Assembly: GCA_022266195.1 (NCBI GenBank)
Contig: WHVY01000004.1
Span: 4,853,501 to 4,917,500, forward strand
Reading direction: 5' to 3'
Source of the DNA: Tetranychus cinnabarinus
Lineage: Eukaryota > Arthropoda > Arachnida > Trombidiformes > Tetranychidae
DNA length: 64,000 nucleotides
Below the pieces are notes generated by a model that made no database searches, was not told where the DNA came from, and saw only the letters and a program-made list of their open reading frames with translations. The translations under genes were made by a program, and so were the position numbers. Shown here piece after piece: positions 13,001-26,700 of the stretch (positions within the stretch are counted from its first letter, which is position 1; every line of letters begins with the position of its first letter).

Positions 13001-15727
13001 AAGAAGGAAAACAATAAAAGTGAAAATTTGATGAAAAAAGATGAGAGTTGAATAGTGTAAAAAGGAAAGGGAAAAGGTTGTGTGATGATGATTATGAAAT
13101 TGATACAAGAAAATGTCGTCTAAAAGACAAAGACAAATGAAAATTGTGCAAAGTTGAGGTGTGAATAGACGAGGAAATGAGCAACATTGAGATTTTCAGC
13201 ATTTCCAATTGTCAGAGTTTTTCTCCATTTTACAGGCTAACTCTCAAGATTGAAGATGATAAATAGATAATGAAAAATGGTTAAATGAAAGTGAAAAAAT
13301 TGGAAAAGTCATTTAGATTAAAGGAAGAGAAAAGGAGAAAAAGAAGAAGAGAAAAGAAGGAAAAATTTAAATTTGAACAACTTAATTAATTAAAGCCCAC
13401 TTCAAGTTTTAGATTAATTACTTTTGTTCAAGACCAAGAAGAGCGAAAGAGAGAGAGAATAAGTTGAGAATGAATAAGGAAAAGGAATTGAAAATGGAGA
13501 GGCGTAAATGAACAACTCAACTTATCGCCTTTAGAGACATTAATTTACCTCTTCTGTTATCAGAACTGTTGTTGCCTTTTGTATTTTCATTCTGATTCTT
13601 TTGTTCATCCCTATTCATTCATTTATCGCCATGGATTTATTCATATTCCTTTTTCTCCTTTATCTTTACATTCAACACTATTTCATCTTCTTTTGCCATT
13701 TTTGTTTTAACTCTCTTTTTCTTTCCACTTTCGCTCCTTATTGCCAGGTTCAATTTCATACCTCAAGAGGCCATTCAATATCAGCTTACCATGAACGCTC
13801 CAGAGGAAATGAAATTTTCAATTTCCATTGTTGACCATTTTTTGTTCCAACAGTTTTACTTCAAAAAACTCTTTTACCTCTAGATTTGTCCCATGTGAGG
13901 TAAACTTGCACATGAGTTCAATCAACGAAACCATGTTTTTTACCTCATCTTTCGATTTGCCATTGATTCTATTTTGATGGAGAAAAAAGAATTTCAAGTT
14001 CTACTATTTTTGGGCTCTTTCTTAACAACCTTCATCATGTCATTTTTCAATGTTTCAGCGTTGAATTTAAGCGATAAAATTGTAGTTTTACTCGACTTGA
14101 TTAATGAGCTTTTTGGGTAAAGGGAAACAAAAGCAAAGATTATTATCAAAATTATCAACATTCAACTTTTTAACGATGTAGAGACGAGTTAAAACAGTTG
14201 CAAAGTGTCTGCATTGAAATAGCATTTTACTCCAATCTGTTGGAATCTTGTTCTTCCTTCATGATAACATCTTTCAGTGACTGATTACTTTAATTTTAAA
14301 TGGAAACACTTTTTACCGAATTTCAGCCAACTCAAATTTTTTGGCAATTTTGAACAATTTAGAAGTCGAATCGTAAATTGCAATTTAAATCCACATAAGT
14401 TACAATCCAATAAAGATTTGATTCCATCATGAAAAATGATCTGAATATCTAACATTTTCTTCAATTAATAATTACTTTAATGGAAATATCAATAAGAAAA
14501 TGAGTGAAAATATTGAACTTTGACAGATATCATTATAAATAAAAGAAAAAGAAAATTTTCTAAAAATTGAAATATCATTGTTCACTTATTTAGCTAATCT
14601 TTCAATATCTTTACTCCATGCGCTGAAAGAATTGAAATCTATGAATTCCATTGAATGGTGGACAAGAAAAAGAAACACAGAAAATAATGAAATGAAAATA
14701 AAGTTGAAATGTTGACATAAAGAGAAATGAAAAAAAAAATAAAATCACTTGGTTGGGTCAACAGTGAGTCTGAATGTAGATGAAAAAGGATGAATATAAA
14801 GGCAAAAGAGAAAAAGAGAAAAAATTGTGGGTGAAATAAAAGAATACACGATACATGGCGTGATTTGAAGAGGTATTATCTGTGACAATAATAATGGTAA
14901 CATTCAACCAAATTGTATATTATATTTACTAATATTATGTTGAATCTTGTTCACAATTAGATGTTTAAAGGAAACAAGGTTTGTTTAGCTTTTCCTTGTT
15001 TTATTTGGTCTTTTTGTTTTCTTTCGAGTTTTTCGTGCTTCTTCAGATTTTGATTTCCAACCAAAACCTCGAAAGATGATCAGGTAAGCATTAAGCAATT
15101 GAGTGCAAGAGAGAGAGACAGAGAAAGAGAAATGGAGAAAATAGAAAGAAAAGATAAAAAGTAAACAAAGAGAAAATTTCATTTGTTCTGTGGTTTTAGG
15201 GCTAAAGTAAGGTCAACAAGCTCTTGTAACTTTACCATTGCATGTGCCTTGTTGCTGTTTGTTATTACCTTGATGAGTGAATGGAAAAGAGTTACAAAAA
15301 AATGCTAGAGATTCAACTTTGATTACTTGTCAAGTTGATGAAATGACTCTTTTCTCCATCTGAATCATTCATGTTACAACATGTATTAATGTGAATAAAG
15401 TCATGTAAGAGTGGAAAAAAAGTAAAGAGGTTCAAGAAAAATACTTGACTTGAGAAAATGTTGAGGAAAATTTTTCATTCCCTTTGAATGTGCATAAAAT
15501 ATTAAATTAAGACATTTTTACCTTGCTTGACCTTTTCATCTTTTACCTTTTCATCGTGAAAAGCGAGAGAAGGAAAAAAAACTGATTCTTTCTTGATAAA
15601 TATCAATTTGAAACTCTTTTCAAACTTGTTCATTGGAATCGAGTAGTTTTTCCAGGTCAAATTAGAGTTATTTTTCATTCATTTTTTCTTCTCCAGCTAA
15701 CTGGGAAGGATATTTTCTGCTTCTCAC
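10079..15727. other. AT-rich noncoding stretch, no gene recognised
   Basis: Contains a 120-codon open frame at 10522-10884 (plus strand) that has no recognisable domain, is Asn/Ser/Phe-rich and is flanked by similar noncoding DNA. I treat it as chance. The rest is homopurine/homopyrimidine runs and short repeats. Confidence 0.5.
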
Positions 15728-16739
15728 CCCAATGAACATAAAATTTTTTTTGAGTAAAAATTGAGTCCCGTGTGAGTCAAAAAAATTTTTGATCAACGAG
15801 AGAGTAACTTTTTACTCATTTTTGACTTTGTTTGGCTAAAAATTCTAAAATGTCAGATTCATTCATTTTTTTAAAAATATTTATTGTAATTGTTTAATTT
15901 CAATTGCATTTCCAAGATTCAAATAAAATTCAGCTTATGAAAACGAAGAATCACAAAAAAACGTAATTTTTCTTCAAGAAATTTAACTAGTCTTAATCAT
16001 AAAGCGCCTGTGAGCTTATAATCATACGGTTTGCTGCTGTAAGAATCTTGGATTGTAATTATCAATTTTTCAAGAATCAAAAAACTGTGAATCGAGATGC
16101 TAAATATGTTTGAAATGCAATTTCAGAAATTGATTTGCATAGAAAATAAGAATCATATATAGCAATGAAATGATTGTGAAAGAATCCAAAAATTGAGAAT
16201 CTAGTAAATAATTGTTTGTTGCATTTGGAACGAAACGAACATCAAATGAGTAAATCTTGGAAGATTTATCTAAATAGAGCAAATATACAGATTTATAGCA
16301 GAATCAACCTTTTGAGATTCGATGACTCTTTATGACTTAGAAAATTATTATCAAGCTTAGTGCGGTATAGACCTTATTTATAGCTAAATAGATCTTAAGA
16401 TCCTTTCTATAGCCGAGTGGTATAAAGCACAAAACAGTGCCGTGTGGGTCCCGGGTTCAAAACCCGCAGGTTTGAGGTAAATTAATGAGAAATGACGCAA
16501 TAAAAAAAGTAATGATTCCTGAATTGGCGAATCTCATTCTTTAGAATAGTTTGATTTTGAATCTTAGAATTTTTGGATTCATATTAACGTGAATTTAATT
16601 TTTTCCTGATTTTTTTGAGCGTTTTGTGACTTCATTTTTACCTGTTTTTGAGTCAAAAAAAATTTTTACTCCCAAGTGAGTAAATTGTCCTATTTTGACT
16701 GTTTTTTGACTCACACGGGAGTCACAAATGTTCATTGGG
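15728..16739. mobile_element. 1-kb inverted-repeat (foldback-type) element
   Basis: The ends are CCCAATGAACA and its exact reverse complement. Inside each end comes GTCCCGTGTGAGTCAAAAAA (left) or ACTCCCGTGTGAGTCAAAAAA (right, inverted). The subterminal zones are packed with GAGTAAAAA/TTTTTACTC words. There is no transposase frame, and a tRNA-like pseudogene lies inside. Removing the element joins CTTCTCAC to TCCCAG and recreates a CTGGGA...TCCCAG inverted pair like those at 17227 and 36273, so the insertion interrupts that motif. Only AC could be a target duplication, and the superfamily is unresolved. Confidence 0.6.
16403..16477 (+). pseudogene. tRNA pseudogene / tRNA-derived repeat head
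   Basis: A near-perfect A box (TAGCCGAGTGG, 16410-16420) is followed 33 nt later by a perfect B box (GGTTCAAAACC, 16454-16464), the spacing of a real pol III promoter. The T arm forms four good pairs plus a C-C mismatch. The D stem is short and the seven-nt acceptor strands (CTTTCTA and AGGTTTG) do not pair, so it cannot be a functional tRNA. It lies inside the 15728-16739 element and could be a SINE head or captured tRNA. Anticodon identity cannot be assigned. Confidence 0.5.
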
Positions 16740-18885
16740 ACTCCCAGACTTTTTCTCATATTTTTTGCTCCAATTTTCGTCATCAACCTTTTCTCTTTCC
16801 ACAATTCTCGGAAAACTCTTTATCATCATTAGTTACATTTTGAGTGAAACTTTTTTCTCTCCTCTCTTTTCAGGCTTCTTTAACCTGCTTTTTTTCTTGC
16901 ATATTTTTTCCTTCAGCCACCTTGAATTGGTTCACCAAGACGTGGGTTTGATAAGCCTTGCAAGTTTGCTTGTTGGGGAAAAAGTGAGTGAAAACATTGG
17001 TTAAGCCAATATTGGAAAGTGTCAAAGGAGCAAAAAATGTATCTACATATTTATCGTTAAAGGTGAGAGAGTGTTGCAGGTAAAGAGGTGATTTGAGGTT
17101 AAACGAGTGAAATGATGAATAAAAAAAAGTGAAAGAAAAAAGAATTTCTTGAAATTGGAAAAGCAAAATAGCAACGCCTCAGTTAATTTCATTGACACTT
17201 GCAAATTAGCATTTGACACAGTCTAACTGGGAGTGAAAAATATCTCAACTCCCAGTTTCTTGTTTATCAACTTTTCTGCTTCATATTCATTTAGATATTT
17301 TTTTCACATCCAAGTTATGAAAACTTCTTGTGATTCCTCCAATCACTTCATTAACTTTTACCAACTCTTTCAACTTTTTTAATATCAAATGTTATTCTCG
17401 TTGAACACGATTGGCAGTATTTTTGAGTCAATTTTGACTTCGGCAAAGAGCAACCGTAAAACAGTTTAGTTAATCATAATTATTATCGAAATGAAAAGGG
17501 AGGAACTTTTGATAAGTAAATGTTGTGTAAATGTGAGAAAATTTTCTCGAAAATTTTCTTCTCGTTTCTTTGGTTCAAGCTTTTATCGACTCTTTATTTC
17601 TATGCCAATTTTTGTATTTGCTGATTGACTGATGAATATAATCGTAATCATCGAGTCACACAAAGTTTCATGATTTTGAATATTTAACAGGCGAGAAAAG
17701 AGGAAAAGTAAATTTTGAAACTTTCTTCTCTTTTTCAGTATTCTGTTTTATTCTTCAAAATGAATTCAATGTCTTATTTTGTCTTGTGATATTCTTGGCA
17801 ACAATGGAAACGATAAAAAATATTCTCATTTTGTGATAATAAAGATGATGATAATAATAATATTTATGAATGTTGAACCAAAAATATAAAATGATAACAG
17901 ATGAAGAAAATATCTTCAACATTATCAAAGGGAAGGAAAAGACGAAAGGAAAAAAACAGATTTACTCAAGAAGGTAACTTGACTTGTCACGTCATGTTTT
18001 TCCCTTCATAACCAAGCTTGGAATTCATAAAGAAGGGAGAAAAAAAGTTGAATCCATTTTTAAACTTTGCAATATTGAATATTGTATTATAATGTGGAGG
18101 GAAAAAGAAAGATTTGGAAATAATGTTGAAATGAAATTTTGTTTGGTAACAGGGAATAGAGTTTAGTTTATCCATACTCGTAATCATCAGAATCATTGAA
18201 AGTCACAAATTAGTTTTATCTGTCTAGTTCATTATGATTACAATTCATTCCTTTGCATGACAAAAGAGTAGCAAGATAAACAGTAGAAATGGAAAAGACT
18301 CACACTCTTCTCTCATCATTATGCACAGAAACTGCAGAAACTGATGTTGAATAGAAACAAATGATGATTGCAACTATATTGATGATAATAGCAATGACAA
18401 TGATGTGAATCTCGCATAATCGGTGCAACTTTCTTCAAACAGTCAAAGTGTTTTTTTTGTTTCAAGTTTTTCCACACTTTGTTCACCATACTTTTTCAGT
18501 TTTTCTTGATATTTTGTTTCTTCTAAACTTATGGTTGAATTCACATGTTGATTAAGTCAACATTTGATTGACAATTTCAGATCTTAGCGCGATTCAATGG
18601 GTGACAATGGGTGAAGTAACTAATAATAACTTTGAATTTTTCTATCAATTGACCTCTCTTTTTATGGAGATATCGATTTGAGTACAAAAACTGATAATCA
18701 AGCTAAGGGCTCATTTAGAGAGCTCCTGCTTTGACTACTTTTGATGTAAAATTTACTAAGTGCTACTTTGCAATGGAACCGGATTCACTGTTAGTTTTGT
18801 ATGTGCCTAGACAACCCCTTGATTGAAATTCTTAACGCGTATTGTTGACCATGTATTCTGTATAGACGAAATTCTGGATATTATC
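16740..18885. other. AT-rich noncoding stretch
   Basis: Open frames on both strands between 16735 and 17166 overlap each other and are low-complexity Phe/Ser-rich translations. No gene is supported. It holds one inverted CTGGGAG pair, listed separately. Confidence 0.5.
17227..17255. repeat. Inverted pair CTGGGAG...CTCCCAG
   Basis: ACTGGGAGT and its exact complement ACTCCCAGT are separated by 13 nt (GAAAAATATCTCA). This is a perfect 9-bp dyad, one of two intact ones in the window, built from a word that recurs singly elsewhere. It could be a hairpin or a paired protein-binding site. Confidence 0.6.
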
Positions 18886-19166
18886 TTCGCGCGTTTTTCT
18901 CCTATCACGCCGTATTGCCGCCATAACTCACAAACGATTGATGCTATGGCATTAGAATTGCAGCATGCCCTTCAGAAGGTTTGAGAATCATGAGTGCGGA
19001 CGATCAAGGTCATTTAAAGTCAATCCGCTGTTTTACCTCATATGACGTTTTTAGGTCATTTTCTGACAGTACTATCTTTCTAGTAATGCAATGTTAGCAT
19101 ATGTCTATAACTCTTACAATTGAAAAGATAGTGGATTTGTGAGAAAACTCATATCTCTTGGCATTG
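18886..19166. repeat. Foldback repeat family, copy C (interrupted)
   Basis: Shares with the other copies CGTTTTTCTCCTATCACGCC, CATAACTCACAAACG, CAAGGTCATTTAAAGTCAA and GACGTTTTTAGGTCATTTTC. The central part resembles the centre of copy A (AGCATATGT...). The copy stops at the TA-flanked element that begins at 19169, so it was probably interrupted by that insertion. The right arm is not clearly recognisable after 19741. Confidence 0.5.
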
Positions 19167-19168
19167 TA

Positions 19169-19739
19169 CAGGGTTCCTACGCTATTTTGGAACGCAGAAA
19201 ATTCTTAATAACTTTTGACCCGCTTATTTTTCTAAGCAGATTTTTCGTAAACTGTTTAAATGGTTTTTGAGCATTATGCTGATACTAAGTTTTTAATCTT
19301 TAACCAAGTATTGAAAGAGTTATGTAATTTATTCTGAAAAATGGCCATAAATCTGAATTTCGATTGTTTACCTCAATAAACAATTAGCTAATCAATTAAT
19401 TCAACTAAGATGTAAAGTAAATCGGCCTTCAAGATCATTTGAGCTCAAAAAATCGATCATTATTGCAGAGGTAAAAAAATTAAGCCCAATTTATGAATTC
19501 ACTCTTTCATTTCAAAGAATTTTTCAAAGTGATCGAGAATGGAAGAGCCCGAAAGTGTCACCGATTTTTTTATAAAAGAGCAAAAATGTGCATCAAAATT
19601 GCGAGACAACAATTTGAATCACAACAGAACTGATCACCCAAAGTTAAATTTTCATTTTATTAAGAAATTATTCTTCAATTATTACTGGTTCTAAAATTAT
19701 GATCATTTTCATGCGTTCCAAAATAGCGTAGGAACCCTG
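19169..19739. mobile_element. TA-flanked Tc1/mariner-type MITE, 571 bp
   Basis: Perfect 28-bp terminal inverted repeats start CAGGGTTCCTACGCTATTTT and are flanked on both sides by TA, the target duplication of the Tc1/mariner superfamily. The internal AT-rich DNA encodes no transposase, so the element is non-autonomous. Perfect TIRs suggest a fairly recent insertion. It sits within copy C of the foldback family, a nested insertion. Confidence 0.8.
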
Positions 19740-19741
19740 TA

Positions 19742-20484
19742 TATACATTGACTAGTCCGCAAAATTTTACTCTAGTTATCAATCTTATTTTCTCGAACAC
19801 TCTGTTTGCTCTTTCATCTTTTATCTGAAATGTCCTTACTCAGTGATATCACTGCATCTTCTGCTATTCAAAATTCTAGTTTTTAACTTTCAAAAAAATC
19901 CCTGTTAAGTCATTCGATGAGATTTCGAAAGTTGGAACAAGTGTTTTTAACGAATCCATCTTACTTCAGTTCTTTTTGCGTAAGTTCTTGCCAGTCCTCT
20001 ACAAAGACTGTCAAAGGAAATGGTATTAGCTTATTTCGAAAATTTTGCTTTTGTGAGGACTTGAAGCAATGTGGCTTGGTAAGTCCTACTTTGAAAATAT
20101 ATCGTGCCCGCTACAATTATAATAGAAATGCGTGTATGTGCACGCAAAGGTGAGAAACTTTGTGTGTTAACCTGGAGTTACAATGGTTTGTCAGATTCGT
20201 CTGCCCATTGTAGACTTTTACTCCTGATGCACTGATATTTAATTAAATGCAACTTTAGCTAACAAGTCTGAAAAATTCAAATATCGCAGCAAGCGAATTC
20301 CTCTTTTTCGTCATCTGTAAGCGAAATCGGACAATTCTTTATATTTTTAGATACTCCCGGTCCTGAACCCATTGTATAAATAAAATAATGCTCTTGATTG
20401 ACCAAATATAAATTGGATGAAATAGCGAGATTAGAAAATTTTTACCGAGCTCTTCGTAATTCGGTAATGAAAATGTATCGATTA
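19742..20484. other. Noncoding spacer
   Basis: A 78-codon open frame at 19917-20153 is Cys/Ser-rich but matches nothing I know and has no convincing splice context. It is probably chance. Nothing else is seen. Confidence 0.5.
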
Positions 20485-20781
20485 CAGTAAACCCTCTCAA
20501 ATTGTCACCCTCTCTAATTGTCCCAGAGTCATGGTAACCGAGTAAACAATTGCTTTTAATTCAGTTTTTTTAATTAGGAAAATTTTGAGAGGACTCTTAA
20601 TTACTATTTAATACTGTCCAATACAGGAATTATCAAATTAGAAATCAAAAACACCTAAATTAAATTAATAATTAAATTTTAAAATTTAATTAAATTCGTA
20701 TAAGGGCTATTTTGCCTAATTATTATAGGAAAATAGCCAAGATGCTAATCCCACGACGTGACAATTTGAGAGGGTTTACTG
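20485..20781. mobile_element. Pogo/Tigger-like MITE, 297 bp
   Basis: 24-bp terminal inverted repeats start CAGTAAACCCTCTCAAATTG and are bounded by TA on both sides. The CAGT start with an adjacent C-rich block is typical of pogo/Tigger-type Tc1/mariner elements. The interior is AT-rich with TTAATTAAAT repeats and has no coding capacity. The inner TIR word AAATTGTC is shared with the MITE at 46551. Confidence 0.75.
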
Positions 20782-23700
20782 TAAATGATTACACCGCACT
20801 GTGTTTGCCTGTTTGCCTTTGAAATGTAGAGAAGAAAAAAGTTTTGCTAAAATTAGCTTGTTGCGAAGGAAAAAATGAAAATCCGGTTTTTATGGTTATT
20901 CAGGGTGAAAATGTTTACTCCACTAATATTATTGTATACGATGTAAAACACAAATTAAAAGACAATCTCTCTTTTGAATATAAATGAGCCACAAGAATTT
21001 GCAACTCTTCACAAATGATAACATTTTTCCACTTTTCCTCCACATTTTTTTCTCTTTTCATTTATTATTATAATTTTATTATTTTCATTATCATTATTAT
21101 TATCAATTTTCCATTCACATTTCATTTTTTTCTTGCAAAAAAAGACGAACAAGAAAACAAAGCTTTACCCATTTCTAACTCTCTTTTTTCATCTTTATAC
21201 GCTTTATGCCTCATTTAGGCAACAATTTTTTTCGACTCAATTTTTGCTTCTTTCATCAGCATTTGATAATTTTCAAATTTCACTCTTAGTTAGTCTTCAT
21301 TGAAAAGTTCCATCTCTTTTGCGCTTCTTAACTTTCCCAAAATCTTGAATCTTCTTATTCTTCATAATGAAAAGTGAAGCTCATAAATCATTATTCATTC
21401 TGTTTGATCAAGGAAAATACTTTTACTCTTTTAGTCTCAACCAATTTGCTATCAACGCATGGATAATGAGAAATGCAAGAAGATAAATCAAACTTGAATC
21501 ATCAACTTTGCAACAAAAATTTTTTGTAGAAAACTTTTTTTCTTTCTCAAAAAACTCTTAAAACAATTTCAAACAATTGCAAGATTCCCAATCAATCTTG
21601 ACTTTTCAAATGAATCCAACAGAAAACATTGAAAATGATTTCATTTAGTTGTTCAAAATTCAATCAATACTCGATGAAATGAGGTGCTGAATCTTTGAAC
21701 AAATAAAATTGTTTTTTTTCTTCTTTTCTTCTTTTCTTCTCATTTTCAGCTAATGTCTATAAGGTGATCATTAAAGGTGTGTATTGAATATTTCATTGGC
21801 ATCATGGGTCTTATCGTCATCATCTGTAAGGTGAGCAATAAAGATGATAATGATGTTGATGAAAAGAGCAAAAAGTGATTTCTCTTATTTATAGAGAGAT
21901 TTTTTACCTTCTTTTCTTATCAAACATAACTTTTCAAACATTTCATATTCAGAAGGTTTAATGTTTACAGTAAGAACGGCAAACTAAAGGAAAAGAAACA
22001 TTTCTACATAAAATAGTTCAACTTATCATTATTAGTATTTTACGCACAGTAATAAGTTGCAATTGTTTTTTACTGTTTCCTCGTAATAAAAAATTATGAT
22101 CAACTTGTTTCTATTTTTCATCTGATTATTTCTTGTGCTTTTTACACATTTACTTTCGTCTTTCCCTTTAAAAAAAGGTAACATCATTTGTCAAGATTTA
22201 TCAAGTTGCAACTTGAAGTATCCATAGTTACTCTGTTGATCTAGCATTTGTAAATGTTTTTCCTTGCCTTCTGTTTGCCAAATGAAAATGATGTTTCTTA
22301 AAGGTTTAAAATTTGAAGAAGAAAAATTAACTCCAAGTTTGTCACTTGAAATCGATAAAGTGTGCTTTTAATTTTATGGAAACTTTGGTAAACATTGCAA
22401 AATATTAAAGAGGAAAAAACTTGTTCTTTTGCTTTTTCCTTCAGATAATTTCATTTCCATCAAAATATCAAACTTGTAATGGCCAATTTGGATTTTGCAA
22501 TTTACAAGGAAATGCTTTTCTCGAAAAAAAAGACTCGACTTTCGTGTTGCAAGAAAATTTTGCAACAATAATTGCTATTACAAACGATTCTATCAATTTC
22601 ATTGCGAATTCAAGTCTTTTACTAATTGTTACGGTAACGCAATCAAATGATAAAGAGCAATCAACGAAATCGATTCGACTTTTTCAAATCAAATATTCTC
22701 ACAATTTGCAACTTTGTTTTTCATTAAACTGATTTGAATGGTAAAAGCAACAAAATGTGCAACTTTAGTTAGACTTTTGATGAGAAAAGAGTTGATTACT
22801 TATTTAACCATTTTGTGGCTTCACATTATGTATTCGAGAAAAGATGAAAAACAATAGACAGTTTTGATGTTATAATAATAGTAGGCTGGGAGGGAATGTT
22901 ACAGGGAAGGTTAGGAACGAAAGGTAGGAAAGTTGGGAAGAAAAGGTTCTCCTCGTGACAAGAAAAAATGATTAGAAAATGTTGGTTTTGGGATGAAAAG
23001 AAGATGAAAGATAATAGAAGGAAAATCATGATTAAAAGGGAAAGTGAAATATAAACTGATGAAAGGGAATTGGATGAATATAAAGAGTACAATTTTGATG
23101 AGTACATTAGATGTCTTTAAAAGAGTTGGTGAGAGAGAGAGAAAGAGAAGAGAAAATTTTCTTCTCAACATTTTTTCTTCTCTTCTTTTTTACAGTAATT
23201 TAATAAAGTGGCTCATTTGGAGGAGAAATGAACAAAGATCAAATGATGCTGTTGATGATGAAAGTGATGAAAGTAAAATGAAATGTAATGAGTCTAAAAA
23301 GGATTTGAGTTGAAAGATGAGAAACAAGAAGCAAGAGAAAAAGGATAAATTTAAATGAAGGGAAGAAGAGCGAAAAGTTGGAGATTCAATTCTTGATCAT
23401 CAATCTTTCATGTAATAATTGACTGATTTCTGTTTTCCAAATTTTTGTCTTTTCCATTTAAAGCTTGAAACAATTTTGCTCTCTGCCTTCCATGTCAACA
23501 AGGAAAACATTTAATCTAAACTAATAAAGTTATCGCCAGCGCAAGAACTTTCCACTAAATGGGAAAAGGGTAAAGTTGATAATGATAATGATAAAAAATT
23601 AAGATCAAAAGAATGATAAAAAAAGGTTACAACAAGGGAAGGACATTATATGTTTGCTTCAACAGTTTCTTTACTTCGATAATAATCATTTGCTTTTATG

Positions 23701-26700
23701 TCAAACTATTATTTTGTCCTTTCCATTTGCTTTTTGTTTCGAGACTTGCTTATTACTCGCCCATGTAATCTGACACAAGCAACTGAGAGCGTCAAATGAT
23801 GCGAAATTGATCATGAGCTCATTTCGAAATGGTCAACTTGGAATCATGGAAAGGAACTTCAAACTCGAAAAGAAAAAGTCGAAAGAGCATTTCAAATGGA
23901 AACTCAATTTTTATCGAAAAACTCTTTTTTCTTCTTTTTGTCTGTTGCCAGACTTGCGAGTCATTTAATTGGTTTAAAATGATACATTTTTGTCGAAATC
24001 AATCTTCTGTTCATTTGATTCGACACTCAAGATTTCGAAAATGGACTTTTTTCGATTCATGTTTTCCGTTTCAAATTTTCTTACCTTTTCCTCTTCTCTG
24101 CTTAGTTTTCATGGTTTCAATTTTGCTCACAATTTTCACAATCTGTTGACTCTTTGTTGCGACCAAAAGGCAATATCAATTTACACGATGAAACAAGAAA
24201 TGATTTCCAATCGAAATTCAATCATTTGGAATCAACTTTCTTCTTAACTTACTTCTATTCAACTCAATCAGGTAAACTCTATTATCAATGTTGAATGTTA
24301 TACAACATTTATCATCTGGTTAAAAAGGTAAGAATATAAATTGAGATGAAAATTGAATAGTTGAGCGATTATAACAATTGAATGATTCAATTAAAAGCAA
24401 GGTGTGAATGTGATAACATTTAAATATGAATACAATTTGCTTTCAGGGAACCTGAATTATCCCTCATTGTTCATGATAATTAGCATTAATATTAATATTT
24501 CCATTTTCACCTTTTCCTTTTTTCTCTCAATTGAAATTGATAACGTTTTTTCCCTTCCTTACTTGATATTGCCTTTTCTTCTTTCACCAAGTTTACTCCT
24601 TTTGCCAAAAGTGTAAATAATATGAACTTTATTCAATAGAATTGCTATTCAATTGTGCAAAAATTCATTTCTTTTCTTTATTCTCCTTTCTTTGCTCAAA
24701 TCCACCAACAATTGCATCTTACTTTTCAGTTGAAATTGAATATCATTTACTTCAATAATTGTTAACTAAACAATTAATTTCTTATTAAAAATACCCTGAA
24801 AGGGTCACTTTTCAACGAATGGAATAACTTCCAAACAATAAACTTTTACGACCTTTTAATTTCCAACATTTCCATTCAAACATTCGCAAGTCTTTGATAA
24901 TGGAATGCCAAAAGTGAAATGCTTCAAAATGCTTAAAAGATCTAAACATCGAATAAAACATTCGTTTTGTTTTTCTATTTTGGTGAATATTCAATTGAGC
25001 CAATCTTTCGAAATAAAACGATTTGTTTAAAAACTCATAATTACTCGAAGGGGAAAATTCCCGTTCGATGACAAAAGTGCTGAAATTAGCAAAATGAACA
25101 TAAGCAATGGGACAAAAAGTTCAAAGAAAGAACAGAAAATATGATAAAACTTGTTATCGAAGAATTGCGTGATTCGATGAAGTTTTTCTCGAATCAAAAT
25201 TTCGAATGCTATTGACTTTGCTTTTGTTTTGAATAATATGAATGTCACTTGAACTGTAATTTGCTCAAATATTTTCTTTCCAAAAGTAAACTTGAAATGT
25301 CGAGTCTAATTCGTTATGATATTAAACAAAATTAGAGGTTGAACTACAAGGAAAAGTTCACATCAATTTAAAGATTTTTTTTCTGCTCATCAAAAGGCAA
25401 GAGGTTTATTAAGTGTATTAACCTCAAGGCAGTATGAGCATTCAATTGAACAATTGAATCCATTTTGTCATCCTGAAGAGAAGCAAAACTAATTAGAAAA
25501 AAGGGAAAAAAATGTTTTCTTCTCCTGCTTTTTTTACCATTTGTTGACCTTTTTTGTTTCTAACTTTAACGATAAACTTCATTCATTTTATCACAACGCA
25601 AAAAGAAAAAGAAAGAGAAGAAAGGAAAAAAGCTTTGCTAATGTTCATTTAAGAAAGCAAAATGGTTAACATTTCTTTTAATGTCTTCTTGAAACATTCG
25701 AGGGTTAACTTTAAGAGCTGCTCATTTTTGTCATTAACTTTTACTTCATTTACAAAACAAAAAACCTTCCAAATGATCAATTGATTCAAATTGCTAGTAA
25801 AATGAAATTCATGGAAATATTCATCAATCGAACTCAAAGAAAATGGAAAAGTTGAATTTAATAGATAATGAATAATGATGGATAACTGCAAGTTATGATT
25901 TCAAAGGTCGAAACGTTCACGTTTGACATTTAAATCGACTGTGCAAGAGTCCCTCAAGAATTTGCCGATTTTTTCGTCTAACTTTTTTCTCAACTCACTA
26001 TTTTCAGGACATTTGATCATTCCTTTGTTTTTCACGTTCGCTCTCGTGATTATCGCGACTTTGTTTCTGTTATCATGTTTCGCATTTCATTTTCTAGATT
26101 CTTTTTGTTCACAGTTTCATAAAGAGCTCACAACTTTGTCATGTTACTAACACACTTTATCCTTAATCTTTTTTATCTTCCCAATGAGGAAAGTTCAGAC
26201 AAAATCTGAGGCCAATCTGTTTGATCAAGGGAATTGCTGGGAATGAGGCAAAAAGTTTTCTCCTCTTTTCACTCTTTTTTCGCTGGTATTCATTTTTTGT
26301 CTGAACTCCTGTTTTTATGCTCATTCACTTCAACTTTCATTTAGTAGGAAATGAAGAGAGAATAAAAAGAGTGAAAAGATCGCTCTTCATCATAACTCAC
26401 TTTTTTCTCTTTTCATCTCCATGTATTTTACGATCTTTCAATCTGCTTCTTCATCTTTCCTCCTCATATAAGTTACAATATTAGGCGCTCTTGAATGCAG
26501 TAAACAGCAAACAAATGACAATTGAACAGAAAAAATCTCAAGATTCAATTGGCTCTGAAAACAGATTTACCTTATTGAAAATGAATGAAAAAATCTGAAC
26601 AAGTTTACAAAGATTGTAAAGAATGTGTGTTTCTGATGAAATCAATGAGAGAAATTTTTGCAATGGAAAAATTCTAACGAAAAGAAGTTCGAGTCTCGAG

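Noticed and set aside
12776..13108. Overlapping His-rich (plus) and Phe/Met-rich (minus) frames
   Set aside because: These are translations of ATC/GAT simple repeats on opposite strands; no gene evidence.
16403..16477. Functional tRNA gene
   Set aside because: A and B boxes are good but the acceptor stem does not form and the D stem is short. Listed as a pseudogene or tRNA-derived repeat.
22421..22732. Frame after a strong polypyrimidine-AG (22444), considered as a terminal exon
   Set aside because: No partner exon in phase, no recognisable protein, and the sequence has the same style as other chance frames nearby.
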